Notes: generated by a model not told the origin, from the sequence alone. 64,000 nt of DNA from JBBQXK01 sp052387255 (GCA_052387255.1 JBQTJI010000005.1:62001-126000), one strand, 5' to 3'. Positions 17,914 to 27,107 are shown, counted from the stretch's first letter. Program-made: numbers and translations.

Positions 17914-18000
17914 GTGGGGGGGTCCTTCGTGCAACGGAATCGTGACGTTGACACCGCTTACCACCCGGCTAGGGTCTTGCCAAACCGGATGGAGGGAACC

Positions 18001-18591
18001 ATGGCCGAGATCGACGTTTTCTTCTCGACATTGTCGCCGTTCACCTATCTGGCGGGACTGCGGGTGCAGGACATCGCGGCCCGGCACGGGGCAAGGGTGA
18101 CGTACAAGCCCCTCGACATCATGGCGCTGTTCGACCGCACGGGGGGCATCAGGCCCGCCGACCGGCATCCGTCGCGGCTGGCCTATCGGTTGCAGGAGTT
18201 GCGGCGCTGGTCGGCGAAGCTGGCGATGCCGCTGAATTTGAAGCCGATGTACTGGCCGACGAACCCCGCGCCGTCATCCTATGCCATCATCGCGGCGCAA
18301 GCGGCGGGGGCGGATGTCGGACCGCTGGCCCATGCGTTCGGCCGCGCGGTCTGGGCCGAGGAGCGCAACATCGGCGACGAGGACGTGGTGCGCGCGGTGA
18401 TGGCGGCGCAAGGGTTCGACCCCGCCATCGCCGACCGGGGCATGCTGGCCGCCGCCGAGACCTATGGCCGCAACCTGGACGAGGCGGTGGAGCGGGGCGT
18501 GTTCGGCGCGCCGTTCTATGCGGTGGGGGCGGAACTGTTCTGGGGGCAGGACCGTCTGGACGACCTGGACGCGCATCTGGCGGGCTTGTGA
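18001..18591 (+). CDS. 2-hydroxychromene-2-carboxylate isomerase family (DsbA-like/kappa GST) protein
   Basis: 196-residue thioredoxin-fold protein. The N-terminal DVFFSTLSPFTYLAG matches the FxxSPxSYL glutathione-binding entrance of the HCCA isomerase / kappa-class GST family (a Ser rather than CxxC Cys), and the C-terminal GVFGAPFYAVGAELFWGQDRLD is the family cis-Pro and tail motif. In known members it isomerises an intermediate of naphthalene degradation with glutathione; here the substrate is unknown. Followed by an overlapping hydrolase gene (GTGA), so the two are co-translated. Confidence 0.87.
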   Translation: MAEIDVFFSTLSPFTYLAGLRVQDIAARHGARVTYKPLDIMALFDRTGGIRPADRHPSRLAYRLQELRRWSAKLAMPLNLKPMYWPTNPAPSSYAIIAAQAAGADVGPLAHAFGRAVWAEERNIGDEDVVRAVMAAQGFDPAIADRGMLAAAETYGRNLDEAVERGVFGAPFYAVGAELFWGQDRLDDLDAHLAGL

Positions 18592-19409
18592 GCCTGTCGG
18601 TACGGACCTTCGGCAGCGGGGGCCGCGCCGCCGTGGCCCTGCATTGCAGTCTGGCGCAGGGCAGTGCCTGGGCGGGGGTGGCAGCGCTGTTGCCGGGGTT
18701 GACGGTCCGTGCGCCCGACCTGCCGGGCCATGGGCGCAGCCCGCACTGGGACGGGGCGGGCGATGTCCATGCGCAGGCGACGCGCGACGTGCTGGCGCTG
18801 ATCGATGCGCCCGTCGACCTGATCGGGCATTCGTTCGGGGCCACGGTGGCGCTGCGCGTGGCGCTGGAGCGGCCCGATCTGGTGCGCACGCTGGTGCTGG
18901 TCGAACCCGTGCTGTTTGCCGCCGCGCGGGCGGCGGGCGATCCGGCCTATGCCGCGCACCGGGCGGCGCATGCTGATTTCGACCGGCTGTCCCGCGCGGG
19001 CGACCGGCGTGCGGCGGCAGCCGCGTTTCAGGACATCTGGGGCGAGGTGCGCCTGGCGGCGCTGCCGCCCCGGCTGCAGGACTACATCGTGCAGCGCATC
19101 CATCTGATCACCGCTGCCGACCCTGCGCTGACCGAGGATACGGGCGGTCTTCTGGGCCATGGTCGGCTTGAATCGCTGGGGCTTCCGGTGCTGCTGGTCG
19201 AGGGCGGGGCCTCGCCCCCGGTGATCGGGGCGATCCAGACGGAACTGGCCCGCAGGCTGCCGCAGGTGACGCGGGTGGTGGTGCCGGGCGCGGGGCACAT
19301 GGTGCCGATCACCCATGCAGCACCGGTGGCCCATGCCATCGGGCGGCTGATCTCAGCCCTTCAGGGCCGCGACGAAGGCATCGACATCCGCTGCGGTGGT
19401 GCACCATGA
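18588..19409 (+). CDS. Alpha/beta hydrolase
   Basis: 273-residue cytoplasmic hydrolase. The nucleophile elbow GHSFGATVALRVALE (Ser in GHSFG), an oxyanion-region HCSLAQGS and a late GAGHMVPIT histidine complete a credible Ser-Asp-His triad. GTG start at 18588 overlaps the isomerase stop. The gene is convergent with the threonine aldolase and their coding ends overlap by 57 bases (19353-19409). Substrate unknown. Confidence 0.88.
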   Translation: MSLSVRTFGSGGRAAVALHCSLAQGSAWAGVAALLPGLTVRAPDLPGHGRSPHWDGAGDVHAQATRDVLALIDAPVDLIGHSFGATVALRVALERPDLVRTLVLVEPVLFAAARAAGDPAYAAHRAAHADFDRLSRAGDRRAAAAAFQDIWGEVRLAALPPRLQDYIVQRIHLITAADPALTEDTGGLLGHGRLESLGLPVLLVEGGASPPVIGAIQTELARRLPQVTRVVVPGAGHMVPITHAAPVAHAIGRLISALQGRDEGIDIRCGGAP

Positions 19410-20378
19410 GGTGACCAGACGGGCAGCCTCGGACCCTTCGAGGCCGGTCTGGGGATAGTAGACAGCCCCCGCCGCGCGCAGCCGTTCATGCGTGCCGGCG
19501 GGCCAGCGGACGAAGATCATGTTCGCCTCGACCGGATGCAGCAGGGCGGCATGGGGCGCGATGCCCTGCACCAGACGCGCCGCCATGGTGTTGGCCTGCC
19601 GCGCAAGCGACAGCCACAGGCCATCGTCCAGCCAGCCGTCCATCTGCGCGGCAAGATAGCGCATCTTGGAGGACAGGTGCCCGGCCCGTTTGCGCCGCAA
19701 CTCGAACTCCCAGGCGCGGGCGGGGTCGAAGATCACCACCGCCTCGACCCCCATCAGCCCGTTCTTGGTGCCGCCGAAGGATACCGCGTCGATCCCGGCC
19801 TTCCAGGTCATCTCGGCCGGGGTCGCCCCGGTGGCCGCCAGCGCATTGGCAAAGCGCGCGCCATCCAGGTGGCACCTCATGCCCCTGGCGCGCGCAAGCG
19901 CGGTCAGCGTGGCGATGGCGTCGGGTTCATAGACCGTGCCCGCCTCGGTCACGTTGGTGATGGTCAGCGCGGCGCGCTGCACGCTGTGAACATAGGCTTC
20001 GGGGATGCGCGACAGCGCCTCGGCCAGCCCCTCGGGCGACATCCGGCCATGCGCGCCTTCGACCCCCACCAGCTTCGCACCGCCGGTAAAGAACTCGGGC
20101 GCACCGCATTCGTCCACGGTCACATGCGCCTGCGCCTCGCAGAACACCGCGCCCCAGGGCGGACACAGGCAGGCCAGCGCCAGGCTGTTGGCGGCGGTGC
20201 CGGTCGAGACCAGATGCACGGCGGCCTCTGGCGCCTCGAACACCTCGCGGATGCGGGCCTGCACGCGGGCGGTCAGGGGATCGTTGCCGTACCCCATCGC
20301 GTAGCCGTCATTCGCCCGCACCAGGGCGGCGATCACTTGCGTCGGCACCGGCGCGGTGTTGTCCGAGGCGAAATTCAT
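19353..20378 (-). CDS. Low-specificity L-threonine aldolase (PLP enzyme)
   Basis: 341 residues. Cleaves threonine or allo-threonine to glycine and acetaldehyde. Seen: N-terminal FASDNTAPVPTQV, the family HVTVDECGAPEFFTGGAK region (His before Asp/Glu), CHLDGARFANALAAT, and the PLP lysine in SFGGTKNGLMG. Length is usual. ATG 20378 overlaps the stop of the YcgN-family gene by one base, part of a minus-strand series ribF, ycgN-like, threonine aldolase. The 3' end overlaps the opposite hydrolase gene. Confidence 0.93.
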   Translation of the reverse strand: MNFASDNTAPVPTQVIAALVRANDGYAMGYGNDPLTARVQARIREVFEAPEAAVHLVSTGTAANSLALACLCPPWGAVFCEAQAHVTVDECGAPEFFTGGAKLVGVEGAHGRMSPEGLAEALSRIPEAYVHSVQRAALTITNVTEAGTVYEPDAIATLTALARARGMRCHLDGARFANALAATGATPAEMTWKAGIDAVSFGGTKNGLMGVEAVVIFDPARAWEFELRRKRAGHLSSKMRYLAAQMDGWLDDGLWLSLARQANTMAARLVQGIAPHAALLHPVEANMIFVRWPAGTHERLRAAGAVYYPQTGLEGSEAARLVTSWCTTAADVDAFVAALKG

Positions 20379-20830
20379 CAGGGCTTCTCCGCGATCAGGT
20401 AGTCTTCCCAGTCGTCCTCGGGCACGGTCAGTTCCGACACGGTCCAGCCCCGCACCGAGACGCCCGCCGCATGCACGCTTTCGGGATCGCCCGAGACCAG
20501 CGGATGCCAGTCGTACAAGGGCCTGCCTTCGAACAACAGCTTGTAGGCGCAGGTCTTGGGCAGCCAGTAGGCCACCTTGGGCAGCCGCGCGGGCGTCAGC
20601 TGCACGCAGTCGGGCACATACTGCCGCCGCGTCGCGTAGTGGCTGCAGCGGCAGGTGTCGCCGTCCAGAAGGCGACAGGCGACGCGGGTGAACGCCACCT
20701 CGCCGGTGTCGTCGTATTCCAGCTTGTTCAGGCAGCACTTGCCGCAGCCGTCGCACAGCGCCTCCCATTCCGCCTGCGTCATGCGGTGCAGGGGGATGCG
20801 TTCCCAGAAGTGGGGGCGCAGGTCCGTCAT
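20378..20830 (-). CDS. YcgN/UPF0260 cysteine-cluster protein
   Basis: 150-residue conserved protein with a metal- or cluster-binding cysteine pattern: CDGCGKCCLNK near residue 26, then single Cys residues at CRLL, CRCSHY, DCVQL and KTCAYK. The family (UPF0260/YcgN) is widespread in proteobacteria and its biochemical role is not established. ATG 20830 overlaps the ribF stop (ATGA), suggesting translational coupling. Confidence 0.9.
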   Translation of the reverse strand: MTDLRPHFWERIPLHRMTQAEWEALCDGCGKCCLNKLEYDDTGEVAFTRVACRLLDGDTCRCSHYATRRQYVPDCVQLTPARLPKVAYWLPKTCAYKLLFEGRPLYDWHPLVSGDPESVHAAGVSVRGWTVSELTVPEDDWEDYLIAEKP

Positions 20831-21744
20831 GTCAGGATCGCCCGCGCCCGCGCGCAATCCGCGTCCATCTGCGCGATCAGCGCGGGCAGGCCGTCGAACC
20901 GCATCTCGGGGCGCAGGTAGTCGACCAGCGCCACCGACAGGTGGTGGCCATAGAGGTCGCCGTCGAAGTCGAACAGGAACGTCTCGAGGTTCGGCGCATT
21001 CACCCCGAACATCGGGCGCACACCCAGGCTGGCCGCGCCCTGGTAGCTGCCCGCCTGCGGCCCGGTCAGGATGTCGACCAGCACGGCATAGACGCCGAGG
21101 CGCGGCAGGTGCAGCCCGTCCATCGCCATGTTGGCGGTGGGATAGCCCAGGTCGCGCCCGCGCTTTTCGCCGTGCAGCACAGGCCCTTCGATGCGGTGCC
21201 AGTGGCCCAGCATCGCGGCGGCGGTGCGCGGGTCGCCCGTTGCCAGGGCCGCGCGGATCGCGGTCGAGGAAATGGCGGTGCCGCCCTCGTCCAGCAGGCG
21301 GGCGACGGTGACGGCGATGCCCCGCGCGGCGCAGAGACGGTCAAGATCGGCGGCATTGCCCTTGCGTCCCTTGCCGAAGCAGAAGTCGCTGCCGACGACC
21401 ACATGGGCCACGCCGAGGCCCGCATGCAGCACGTCCTGCACGAACCCCTCGGGCGACAGGCCCGCCATTGCTGCGTCGAACGGCAGTTCGTACAGCCGTT
21501 CCACCCCCAGTTTCGCCAGCCGGTTGGCCCGCGCCTCGGCGTTCATCAGACGGAAGGGGGCGGCCTCGGGGGCAAAGAACTGGCGGGGATGGGGTTCGAA
21601 GGTGACGATGCCGAGGGGGCCGTGGCCGCGCGCGAGGTCGATCACCCGTGCATGGCCCCGGTGGATGCCGTCGAAGTTTCCCATGGCGACCGACGCCCCG
21701 CGCGTGGCGGCATCAAGCCCTTGCCAGTGCTGGAAAACCTGCAT
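20827..21744 (-). CDS. ribF: Bifunctional riboflavin kinase / FAD synthetase
   Basis: 305 residues. Converts riboflavin to FMN and FMN to FAD. The N-terminal nucleotidyl transferase has GNFDGIHRGHARVI (HxGH motif) and the loop ISSTAIRAAL; the C-terminal kinase domain has GRDLGYPTANMAM with the PTAN motif. Length matches RibF. It is translationally coupled to the YcgN-family gene. No FMN riboswitch is visible in front. Confidence 0.96.
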   Translation of the reverse strand: MQVFQHWQGLDAATRGASVAMGNFDGIHRGHARVIDLARGHGPLGIVTFEPHPRQFFAPEAAPFRLMNAEARANRLAKLGVERLYELPFDAAMAGLSPEGFVQDVLHAGLGVAHVVVGSDFCFGKGRKGNAADLDRLCAARGIAVTVARLLDEGGTAISSTAIRAALATGDPRTAAAMLGHWHRIEGPVLHGEKRGRDLGYPTANMAMDGLHLPRLGVYAVLVDILTGPQAGSYQGAASLGVRPMFGVNAPNLETFLFDFDGDLYGHHLSVALVDYLRPEMRFDGLPALIAQMDADCARARAILT

Positions 21745-21778
21745 GTGCCGCCCTTGGCGGGCGGGGCCCGCGTGCCTG

Positions 21779-22243
21779 TCAGTCGAACTTGCGCGACGGG
21801 GCCAGAACCAGCGCCTCGCCCTTCAGCACAACCGTATCGCCCACGGCGCAATGGGTTTCAAGGGTCACCCGGCGGCGCGAGTGGTCGATGGCGGTCACCT
21901 TGACCTCGGCCAGGACGGTATCGCCGGGCCGCACGGGGGCCATGAACTTGAGGCTCTGGCCGAGATAGACGGTGCCGTGCCCCGGAAGCTGTTCCCCGAT
22001 CACCGCCGAAATCAGCCCCGCCGTCAGCATGCCATGCGCGATGCGGCCCTGAAAGATCGTGTCCTGGGCATAGGCGTCGTCCAGATGCACCGGATTGCGG
22101 TCGGTCGAGACCTCGGCGAACAGTTCGATGTCGCGGTCGGTGATGGTTTTCCGCAACGAGCGGATCATGCCGATCTCGATGTCCTCGATGCAGATCGTGC
22201 CGCGCGGGGCGTTGTCGAGCATGTCGCGATTCTCCTCGTCCAT
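21779..22243 (-). CDS. MaoC family dehydratase (hot-dog hydratase)
   Basis: 154-residue R-specific enoyl-CoA hydratase-like protein. The hydratase motif is intact: the Asp and His of the family are in DRNPVHLDDAYA and the GRIAHGMLTAGLISAVIG helix follows. In cells it hydrates crotonyl-CoA-type or mesaconyl-type CoA esters. It starts at ATG 22243 and ends 34 bases before the ribF start on the same strand, so it may be co-transcribed with it. Substrate not decided. Confidence 0.9.
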   Translation of the reverse strand: MDEENRDMLDNAPRGTICIEDIEIGMIRSLRKTITDRDIELFAEVSTDRNPVHLDDAYAQDTIFQGRIAHGMLTAGLISAVIGEQLPGHGTVYLGQSLKFMAPVRPGDTVLAEVKVTAIDHSRRRVTLETHCAVGDTVVLKGEALVLAPSRKFD

Positions 22244-22370
22244 GGCGCGAGGGTAGGCGATGCTGCGTTGCAGCGCAAGATGGATGGGTAATTATCGGTC
22301 GAGTTCTTTGCGATTCGTGAAACTATGTTGCTTTGCGGTCGCGGCGTGATCCGAGAGGCCTCACTGCGTT

Positions 22371-22434
22371 CGGAAGCGGGGGGTTTCACACCCCCCGCAC
22401 CCCCCGTGGGATACTTGGAGACAGAAAAAGCGAA
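22371..22434. repeat. Dispersed GC-rich hairpin repeat, copy 1
   Basis: A perfect 8-base stem (GCGGGGGG, TTTCACA loop, CCCCCCGC; 22376-22398) is followed by CCCCCCGTGGGATACTTGG and an AAAAAG-rich tail. The same unit occurs at 50142-50208 and, inverted, at 28418-28475. All three are intergenic, between or after transcription units, which suggests a mobile or recombinogenic intergenic element with terminator-like hairpin. Confidence 0.8.
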
Positions 22435-22456
22435 ACTTGAACTGAAGTTGAAGCGT

Positions 22457-23350
22457 TCAGCGCAGGAGGCCGATGGCGTGCGTGGGCGACAGGTCCTGCC
22501 CGGCCAGCCATTCCGTCAGTAGGCCCGGTTCGGGGTTCGCCGGGTCCGGGCCGAAAGCGGCGGCTGCAAGGCCCCCCGTCACGAACAGGGTATCGAGGCC
22601 CTCGGCCACGCCGCCCCGGATGTCGGTGTCGATGCCGTCGCCGACGCAGAGGATGTCGCCGTCGCCAAGGGTTCCGTCGAGCGCGGCAAGGCGGCGGCGC
22701 GCGAGGTCGTAGATCGGGGGATGCGGCTTGCCGAAGTACAGGCTGGTGCCGCCCATCTGGTCATAGAGCTGCGCGATGGCCCCGGCGCAGTAGACCCGGC
22801 TGTGCCCGAGGTCGACCACCAGGTCGGGGTTGGCGCAGAGGAGTTTCAGCCCCTTGGTCTTGGCGAGCAACAGTTTTGCGCGGTAATCCTCGGGGACGTC
22901 CACCTGATCGTCGAAGGGGCCGGTCACGACCACGCCCTCGGCCTCGGCCAGGGGGACGCGGTGGATGGGCGCTTCGGTCGCGGCGATGGCCGCCAGGTCG
23001 GTCGCGATGTCGGTGAAGAAGGCGTCGTCCTTGGGCGGCCCGATGTGGTACACGCGCCGCCCGACCGCCCCCGTCACCAGCCCGTATTGCGCGGCGTCGC
23101 CCGACGTGGCGATGTCGTCCCAGGCATCGGCGGGCACGCCCAGACGGTCAAGCTGCCGCGCCACGCTGCCGCGCGGGCGCGGGGCGTTGGTGACCAGGAT
23201 CACCCGGCCGCCCTGCGCGCGGAAGCCCTGCAGGGCGGCCACGGCATCGGGGAAAGCCGCGACGCCGTTGTGCAGGCAGCCCCAGAGATCGCAGAACAGC
23301 GCGCCGTAGCGGGGCGCTGCGTCGGCCAGACGCGCGATGACCGGGGTCAC
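22457..23350 (-). CDS. HAD-superfamily phosphatase (TIGR01459/NagD-like)
   Basis: 297 residues. HAD motif I reads FCDLWGCLHNG (Asp nucleophile followed by W-G-x-L instead of DxDG, as is usual for the NagD-like IIA subfamily), motif II is VTNAPRPRG and motif IV is GDGIDTDIRGGVAEGL. It is a cytoplasmic phosphatase of unknown natural substrate, possibly p-nitrophenyl-phosphate-type or nucleotide-sugar phosphates. Its ATG overlaps the pyrophosphatase stop by 4 bases. Confidence 0.92.
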   Translation of the reverse strand: MTPVIARLADAAPRYGALFCDLWGCLHNGVAAFPDAVAALQGFRAQGGRVILVTNAPRPRGSVARQLDRLGVPADAWDDIATSGDAAQYGLVTGAVGRRVYHIGPPKDDAFFTDIATDLAAIAATEAPIHRVPLAEAEGVVVTGPFDDQVDVPEDYRAKLLLAKTKGLKLLCANPDLVVDLGHSRVYCAGAIAQLYDQMGGTSLYFGKPHPPIYDLARRRLAALDGTLGDGDILCVGDGIDTDIRGGVAEGLDTLFVTGGLAAAAFGPDPANPEPGLLTEWLAGQDLSPTHAIGLLR

Positions 23351-24267
23351 AGTTTCAGCGCGGGGATGATCTGCTTCTTGCGGCTCATGATGCCGGGCAG
23401 CACCACGGTGTCGCCGGTGACGGTGCAGCCGAACGATGCCTCGGCCACCCGTTTCACCAGGTCGTTCGGGACCAGGAGCGTGGCCTCTTCGCGCAGGATG
23501 TCGATGACGAAGAGCATCACCTGTTCCGCCCCGTCTTCGGCGGCGACGCCGGGCATCGAGGCCATCAGGCTGGCCTTGCGGTCGAGGATGACCTTGGGCG
23601 CGGTGGTTTCCAGCACCGAGATGCGCAGGTCGTGCCCGTCGATGGTGTATTCCTTGCTGTCCATGCGCAGGAGTTCCGCGTCCGAGAAGGCGCCGACGTC
23701 CGACTTGGCCTCGAACATCGCCGACGCAAGCGTGGGGATGTCCACGCCCAGACCTGCCGCCAGCTTTTCGGCCACGGCGCGGTCGTGGGGCGTGGTGGTG
23801 GGCGAGCGGAATTCCATCGTGTCGGACAGGATGCAGGACAGCATCGCGCCCCGGATGGCCGCCGGGGCCTGCGCCACGGCGTCGCCCATCAGGTCGTGCA
23901 GGATCGTGGCGGTGCAGGCCAGCGGGCGGATGGTGATGTCGATGGGGGCGCGGGTTTTCAGGCCGCCGACCAGCATGTGGTGGTCGATGATGCCGGTGAT
24001 GGTCGCGTCGTTGATGCCGGGGGGCAATTCGGCGGGGTTGTTGGTGTCGACGATCACCACGCTGTCGCCGGGGCCTACGTCGGCGATGATGGCGGGCTTC
24101 TCCAGCCCCCAGTGGCGCAGCACGAAGGCCGCTTCGGTGTTCGGTTCGCCCAGGAGTACGGCCTTGGCGGGGGTCTTCATCACTTCGGACAGGTACCAGG
24201 CCCAGATGAGCGGCGACCCGGTGGAATCGGTGTCGGGGGACTTATGGCCGAAGACGAGGGTGGTCAT
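23347..24267 (-). CDS. ppaC: Manganese-dependent inorganic pyrophosphatase (family II)
   Basis: 306-residue DHH-family enzyme hydrolysing pyrophosphate. Motifs are GHKSPDTDS at the start, VIVDTNN, IIDHHMLVG with the DHH centre, and SRKKQIIPAL at the C-terminus (the SRKKQ phosphate-binding tail diagnostic for family II). Length is typical. It is co-oriented and overlapping with the HAD phosphatase, a phosphate-handling pair. Confidence 0.95.
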   Translation of the reverse strand: MTTLVFGHKSPDTDSTGSPLIWAWYLSEVMKTPAKAVLLGEPNTEAAFVLRHWGLEKPAIIADVGPGDSVVIVDTNNPAELPPGINDATITGIIDHHMLVGGLKTRAPIDITIRPLACTATILHDLMGDAVAQAPAAIRGAMLSCILSDTMEFRSPTTTPHDRAVAEKLAAGLGVDIPTLASAMFEAKSDVGAFSDAELLRMDSKEYTIDGHDLRISVLETTAPKVILDRKASLMASMPGVAAEDGAEQVMLFVIDILREEATLLVPNDLVKRVAEASFGCTVTGDTVVLPGIMSRKKQIIPALKL

Positions 24268-24327
24268 GGGATGCGCCTGTGCGATGGGGGTTTTCGGCGC
24301 GGGTTATAGGGGGGCGGGGGGGGATTG

Positions 24328-25176
24328 TCACCCCGTCCGGCGACCGTCCCGCGCCACGTACCACAACACCGCCGCGAAGACGACCGTGCCCCCCGCCAGC
24401 GTTGCGGGCGAGGGTGTCTCGGCGAAGGCGAGCCAGACCCACAGGGGTGTCATCGGCGTTTCCAGCGCCGAGATCAGCGCCGTGCGGACCGCCGGAAGGT
24501 GGCGCGACCCGATGATGAACAGGGCCAGCGTCAGCGTCGTGTTGCTGAGGCCGAAGGCGGCCAAGAGGCCCAGCGTGTCAGTCCCGAGGCCCGACAGCGT
24601 GGCGAAGGGCAGGGCGCAGAGCGGGGCCACCATCGCCGACAGGGCGGCGGCGGCCAGCGTCGGCATGCCCGGGTTGGCCCGCGCGATCACCATCATGCCG
24701 GCACCCCCCAGCACCATGCCGACCGCCAGAAGGTCGCCTGTCCAGTGCCCGTCGCCGCTGAACCCGACCATCATCACTGCGCCGCCAAGCGCCACGCAAC
24801 TGGCGACCAGCGCCAGGGCCGAGGGGCGTTCGCGCAGGGCCGCGTAGGCCATTCCGGCGGCGGCGAAGGGCACCGTGGCATAGATGATCGACACATGCGC
24901 GACCGAGGTGTTCTTCAGCGCCCCGATGAAGCAGAACATGCTGGCAGCCGACACCGCCGCATAGCCCCAGCCCGCCCAGCCCAACCTGCGGAAGGACCCG
25001 AGCCCGGCCACGCCCTGCAGGCTGATGATCAACAGCAACAGCCCGCCCGCCCCGAACAGCCCGCGCCAGAACACCACTGTCATGGTGTCGGCTTCGATGG
25101 TGCGGGCGAAGAGGCCGGCCGTGCTCCACCCCACCGCCGAGGCGAAGACCAGAAGCGAGCCGGTGCGCGGTGTCAT
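24328..25176 (-). CDS. EamA/DMT family transporter
   Basis: 282-residue drug/metabolite transporter with ten predicted hydrophobic segments in two EamA repeats (each with a GLFGAGGLLLLI- or LALFIIGS-like stretch and a conserved TPL or PW turn). Start MTPRTGSLLVFA at ATG 25176, overlapping the metallo-hydrolase stop (ATGA). Substrate not predictable. The minus-strand gene series 24328-26923 is TraB-like, MBL hydrolase, transporter. Confidence 0.88.
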   Translation of the reverse strand: MTPRTGSLLVFASAVGWSTAGLFARTIEADTMTVVFWRGLFGAGGLLLLIISLQGVAGLGSFRRLGWAGWGYAAVSAASMFCFIGALKNTSVAHVSIIYATVPFAAAGMAYAALRERPSALALVASCVALGGAVMMVGFSGDGHWTGDLLAVGMVLGGAGMMVIARANPGMPTLAAAALSAMVAPLCALPFATLSGLGTDTLGLLAAFGLSNTTLTLALFIIGSRHLPAVRTALISALETPMTPLWVWLAFAETPSPATLAGGTVVFAAVLWYVARDGRRTG

Positions 25177-25913
25177 CCCGGCACCAGGGCGACGGGGGCC
25201 TTGGGCAGCGACGGCCACTGCACCGGATCGTGGCCCCAGACCAGCATTGCCCCCAGACGGGCCTGCAGGGCGTGCAGGTGCGCGGCGCTGTCCGCCGCCG
25301 CAGCGGGGTCCATCGCGTCGGGGAACCCTTCGGCGGGTTCGGAGCGGCGGTTGATCGCGTCGGCGGCCAGGATCACCGGCCCTTCGGGCAGGGTGACCAG
25401 CACCGACAGGTGCCCCGGCGTGTGGCCGGGTGTGGGGATCAGGGTCAGGCCCTGGCACAGGTCGGTTTCGGCCTCGATCCGATGCGTCGGCAAGTCGGGC
25501 CAGGGCAGGGGCCTGGCGGTGCCGAAGTACAGGGGCTGCGGCTCGGCCCGCTCGCGCGCGGTCAGGACCAGCGGGCAGGCGACCAGGGACAGGGCACCCA
25601 CATGGTCGACATGGCCGTGGGTCAGCACGTGCAGGGTGATGTCGGCGGGGGTCAGCCCGAGGCGCGCCAGCTGCGCGGTGACGTTGCAGTCGGGGGCGGG
25701 AACCAGCGCGCCGAAGGCGGGCAGTCCGTCGCGCCGGGCCTGGGCATCGTCGTAGCCGGGCGGGAAACCACCGTCGATCAGCACCTGCGCGCCCCGGTCG
25801 GTCGTGACCAGGAAGGCCGGGATGCCGATGGTCCGCTCGCCCCCCCGCACGACGAACAGCCCGCAGTCGAGCACGGTCAGGCGGCGGGCACGGTGCCCCG
25901 GCAGCAGGGTCAC
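25173..25913 (-). CDS. MBL-fold metallo-hydrolase
   Basis: 246 residues. Zinc-ligand motif HGHVDHVG near residue 90, GHTPGHLSV, and the ligand Asp in AADAINRR establish the metallo-beta-lactamase fold; the domain resembles lactonase-type quorum-quenching enzymes as well as generic hydrolases. GTG 25913 is chosen because it begins the conserved N-terminus and overlaps the TraB-gene stop (GTGA). In-frame extension upstream runs through the TraB gene and is rejected. Confidence 0.86.
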   Translation of the reverse strand: MTLLPGHRARRLTVLDCGLFVVRGGERTIGIPAFLVTTDRGAQVLIDGGFPPGYDDAQARRDGLPAFGALVPAPDCNVTAQLARLGLTPADITLHVLTHGHVDHVGALSLVACPLVLTARERAEPQPLYFGTARPLPWPDLPTHRIEAETDLCQGLTLIPTPGHTPGHLSVLVTLPEGPVILAADAINRRSEPAEGFPDAMDPAAAADSAAHLHALQARLGAMLVWGHDPVQWPSLPKAPVALVPG

Positions 25914-26923
25914 GGCAGGGGCAGCCGCTCGACCGTCCAGCCCTGCGCCTGCAAGAGCGCCAGAACGCCCTGGTCGCCTGACAGATGCAGCGCACCGAAG
26001 GCGGCAAAGACGGGGCCCTGGGCCGCCGCCTCCTCGATGACCGCGATCCAGGCCCGGTTGCGCGTGTTCATCAGCGCCTCTTCCATCGCCGCGAACTCGG
26101 TGTCGACCTGTTCGGCGGTCATGCCGGGCAGCGCCAGGGTGGCCTGGCGCGAGTATTCCCAGATCATCCGGCTGTCCTGGCCGAAATAGGTGGCGGCCAG
26201 CGTCGCCATCTGGTCGGCGGCTTGATGCTCCATCGCCAGGGTGGAGCGGATCATGGCCAGTTGCGCGGCAGGATCCATGCCGTCGAACAGCCGCAGCGCC
26301 GTGTCGAAGGGTTCCAGCGCCCGGATCGGCACGCCCCTGTCCCTGGCCAGCGCCATCAGCCGCTTGTCCAGCCCCTGGCCTTCGGCGGCCACCTTCAGCG
26401 CACAGGGCGGGATCGACAGAAGCATGGTCACATACCAGGGCCGGAACCGCGCGGCCATGAAGGCGGGGATGCCCCGGTCCTGCATGGCCTGGGCCAGCCG
26501 CTGCCATTCCTCGGGCGGCAGAACCTCGACCAGCGTCGGGCCTTCGGGGGCCAGGATCGCCGAGGGGTCGCGCGCCAGAAGCGCCATCAGTTCGGCCTCT
26601 TCCTTGTCGCCGGCCTCGACCAGCAGGGTCGTGGCGTTTTCCAGGGCGGGGGAAACGGCGGCGACCAGCCCGTCATGGCGCGGGTCGTCCAGGTGATAGG
26701 TGCCCATCACCGTCACCTGCTGCCCGTCCCTGGTGGCGCGCCAGTGGTTCCCTTGCGCAAAGGGCACGGCGTCGGCGGCGGCGCGCAATGTGCCCCGCAC
26801 CTCGGGCGACATCGCCGCAATCAGGTCCTGTCCCACGCAGGGCGGGTCGGCTTCGGCGCGCGCAACGTCGGCCAGGACCAGCGACACGAGGGCGACGAAA
26901 AGGGCGGTCAGGCGCTGGACCAC
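25910..26923 (-). CDS. TraB/GumN family protein, secreted
   Basis: 337 residues with a Sec signal peptide (LTALFVALVSLVLADVARA). The mature part has the N-terminal TYHLDDPRH motif of the TraB/GumN/Tiki metalloprotease-like family; GALHLSGDQGVLALLQ at the C-terminus is the matching second catalytic motif. Bacterial members are of uncertain function, likely periplasmic proteases. First gene of the minus-strand unit with MBL hydrolase and DMT transporter. Confidence 0.88.
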   Translation of the reverse strand: MVQRLTALFVALVSLVLADVARAEADPPCVGQDLIAAMSPEVRGTLRAAADAVPFAQGNHWRATRDGQQVTVMGTYHLDDPRHDGLVAAVSPALENATTLLVEAGDKEEAELMALLARDPSAILAPEGPTLVEVLPPEEWQRLAQAMQDRGIPAFMAARFRPWYVTMLLSIPPCALKVAAEGQGLDKRLMALARDRGVPIRALEPFDTALRLFDGMDPAAQLAMIRSTLAMEHQAADQMATLAATYFGQDSRMIWEYSRQATLALPGMTAEQVDTEFAAMEEALMNTRNRAWIAVIEEAAAQGPVFAAFGALHLSGDQGVLALLQAQGWTVERLPLP

Positions 26924-27010
26924 GATGGATTTCCTTCAGGAATCGCACCGGCGCAGGGTGACATGCCCGGCCCGCAGGGTCAAAGCGGCAAACGCCGTCC
27001 GGTTCCCGGC

Positions 27011-27039
27011 TTGACGCCGCCCCGGTAACGCCGTAGACG
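27011..27039 (+). promoter_or_regulatory. Candidate rpmB promoter
   Basis: TTGACG (27011-27016) and TAGACG (27034-27039) are spaced by 17 bases, 69 bases upstream of the rpmB start. Good -35 but weak -10 match; proposed from pattern only. Confidence 0.35.
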
Positions 27040-27107
27040 CCGCGCAGGAAATTCGGTCGCGCTGCCGTCCTGGCGGTCGTGCGCGCTGTTATCAAAGGAA
27101 CACCCCG

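Noticed and set aside
22721..24847. Long plus-strand frame across the HAD and pyrophosphatase genes
   Set aside because: Antisense to two conserved enzymes with intact motifs; no recognisable domain.
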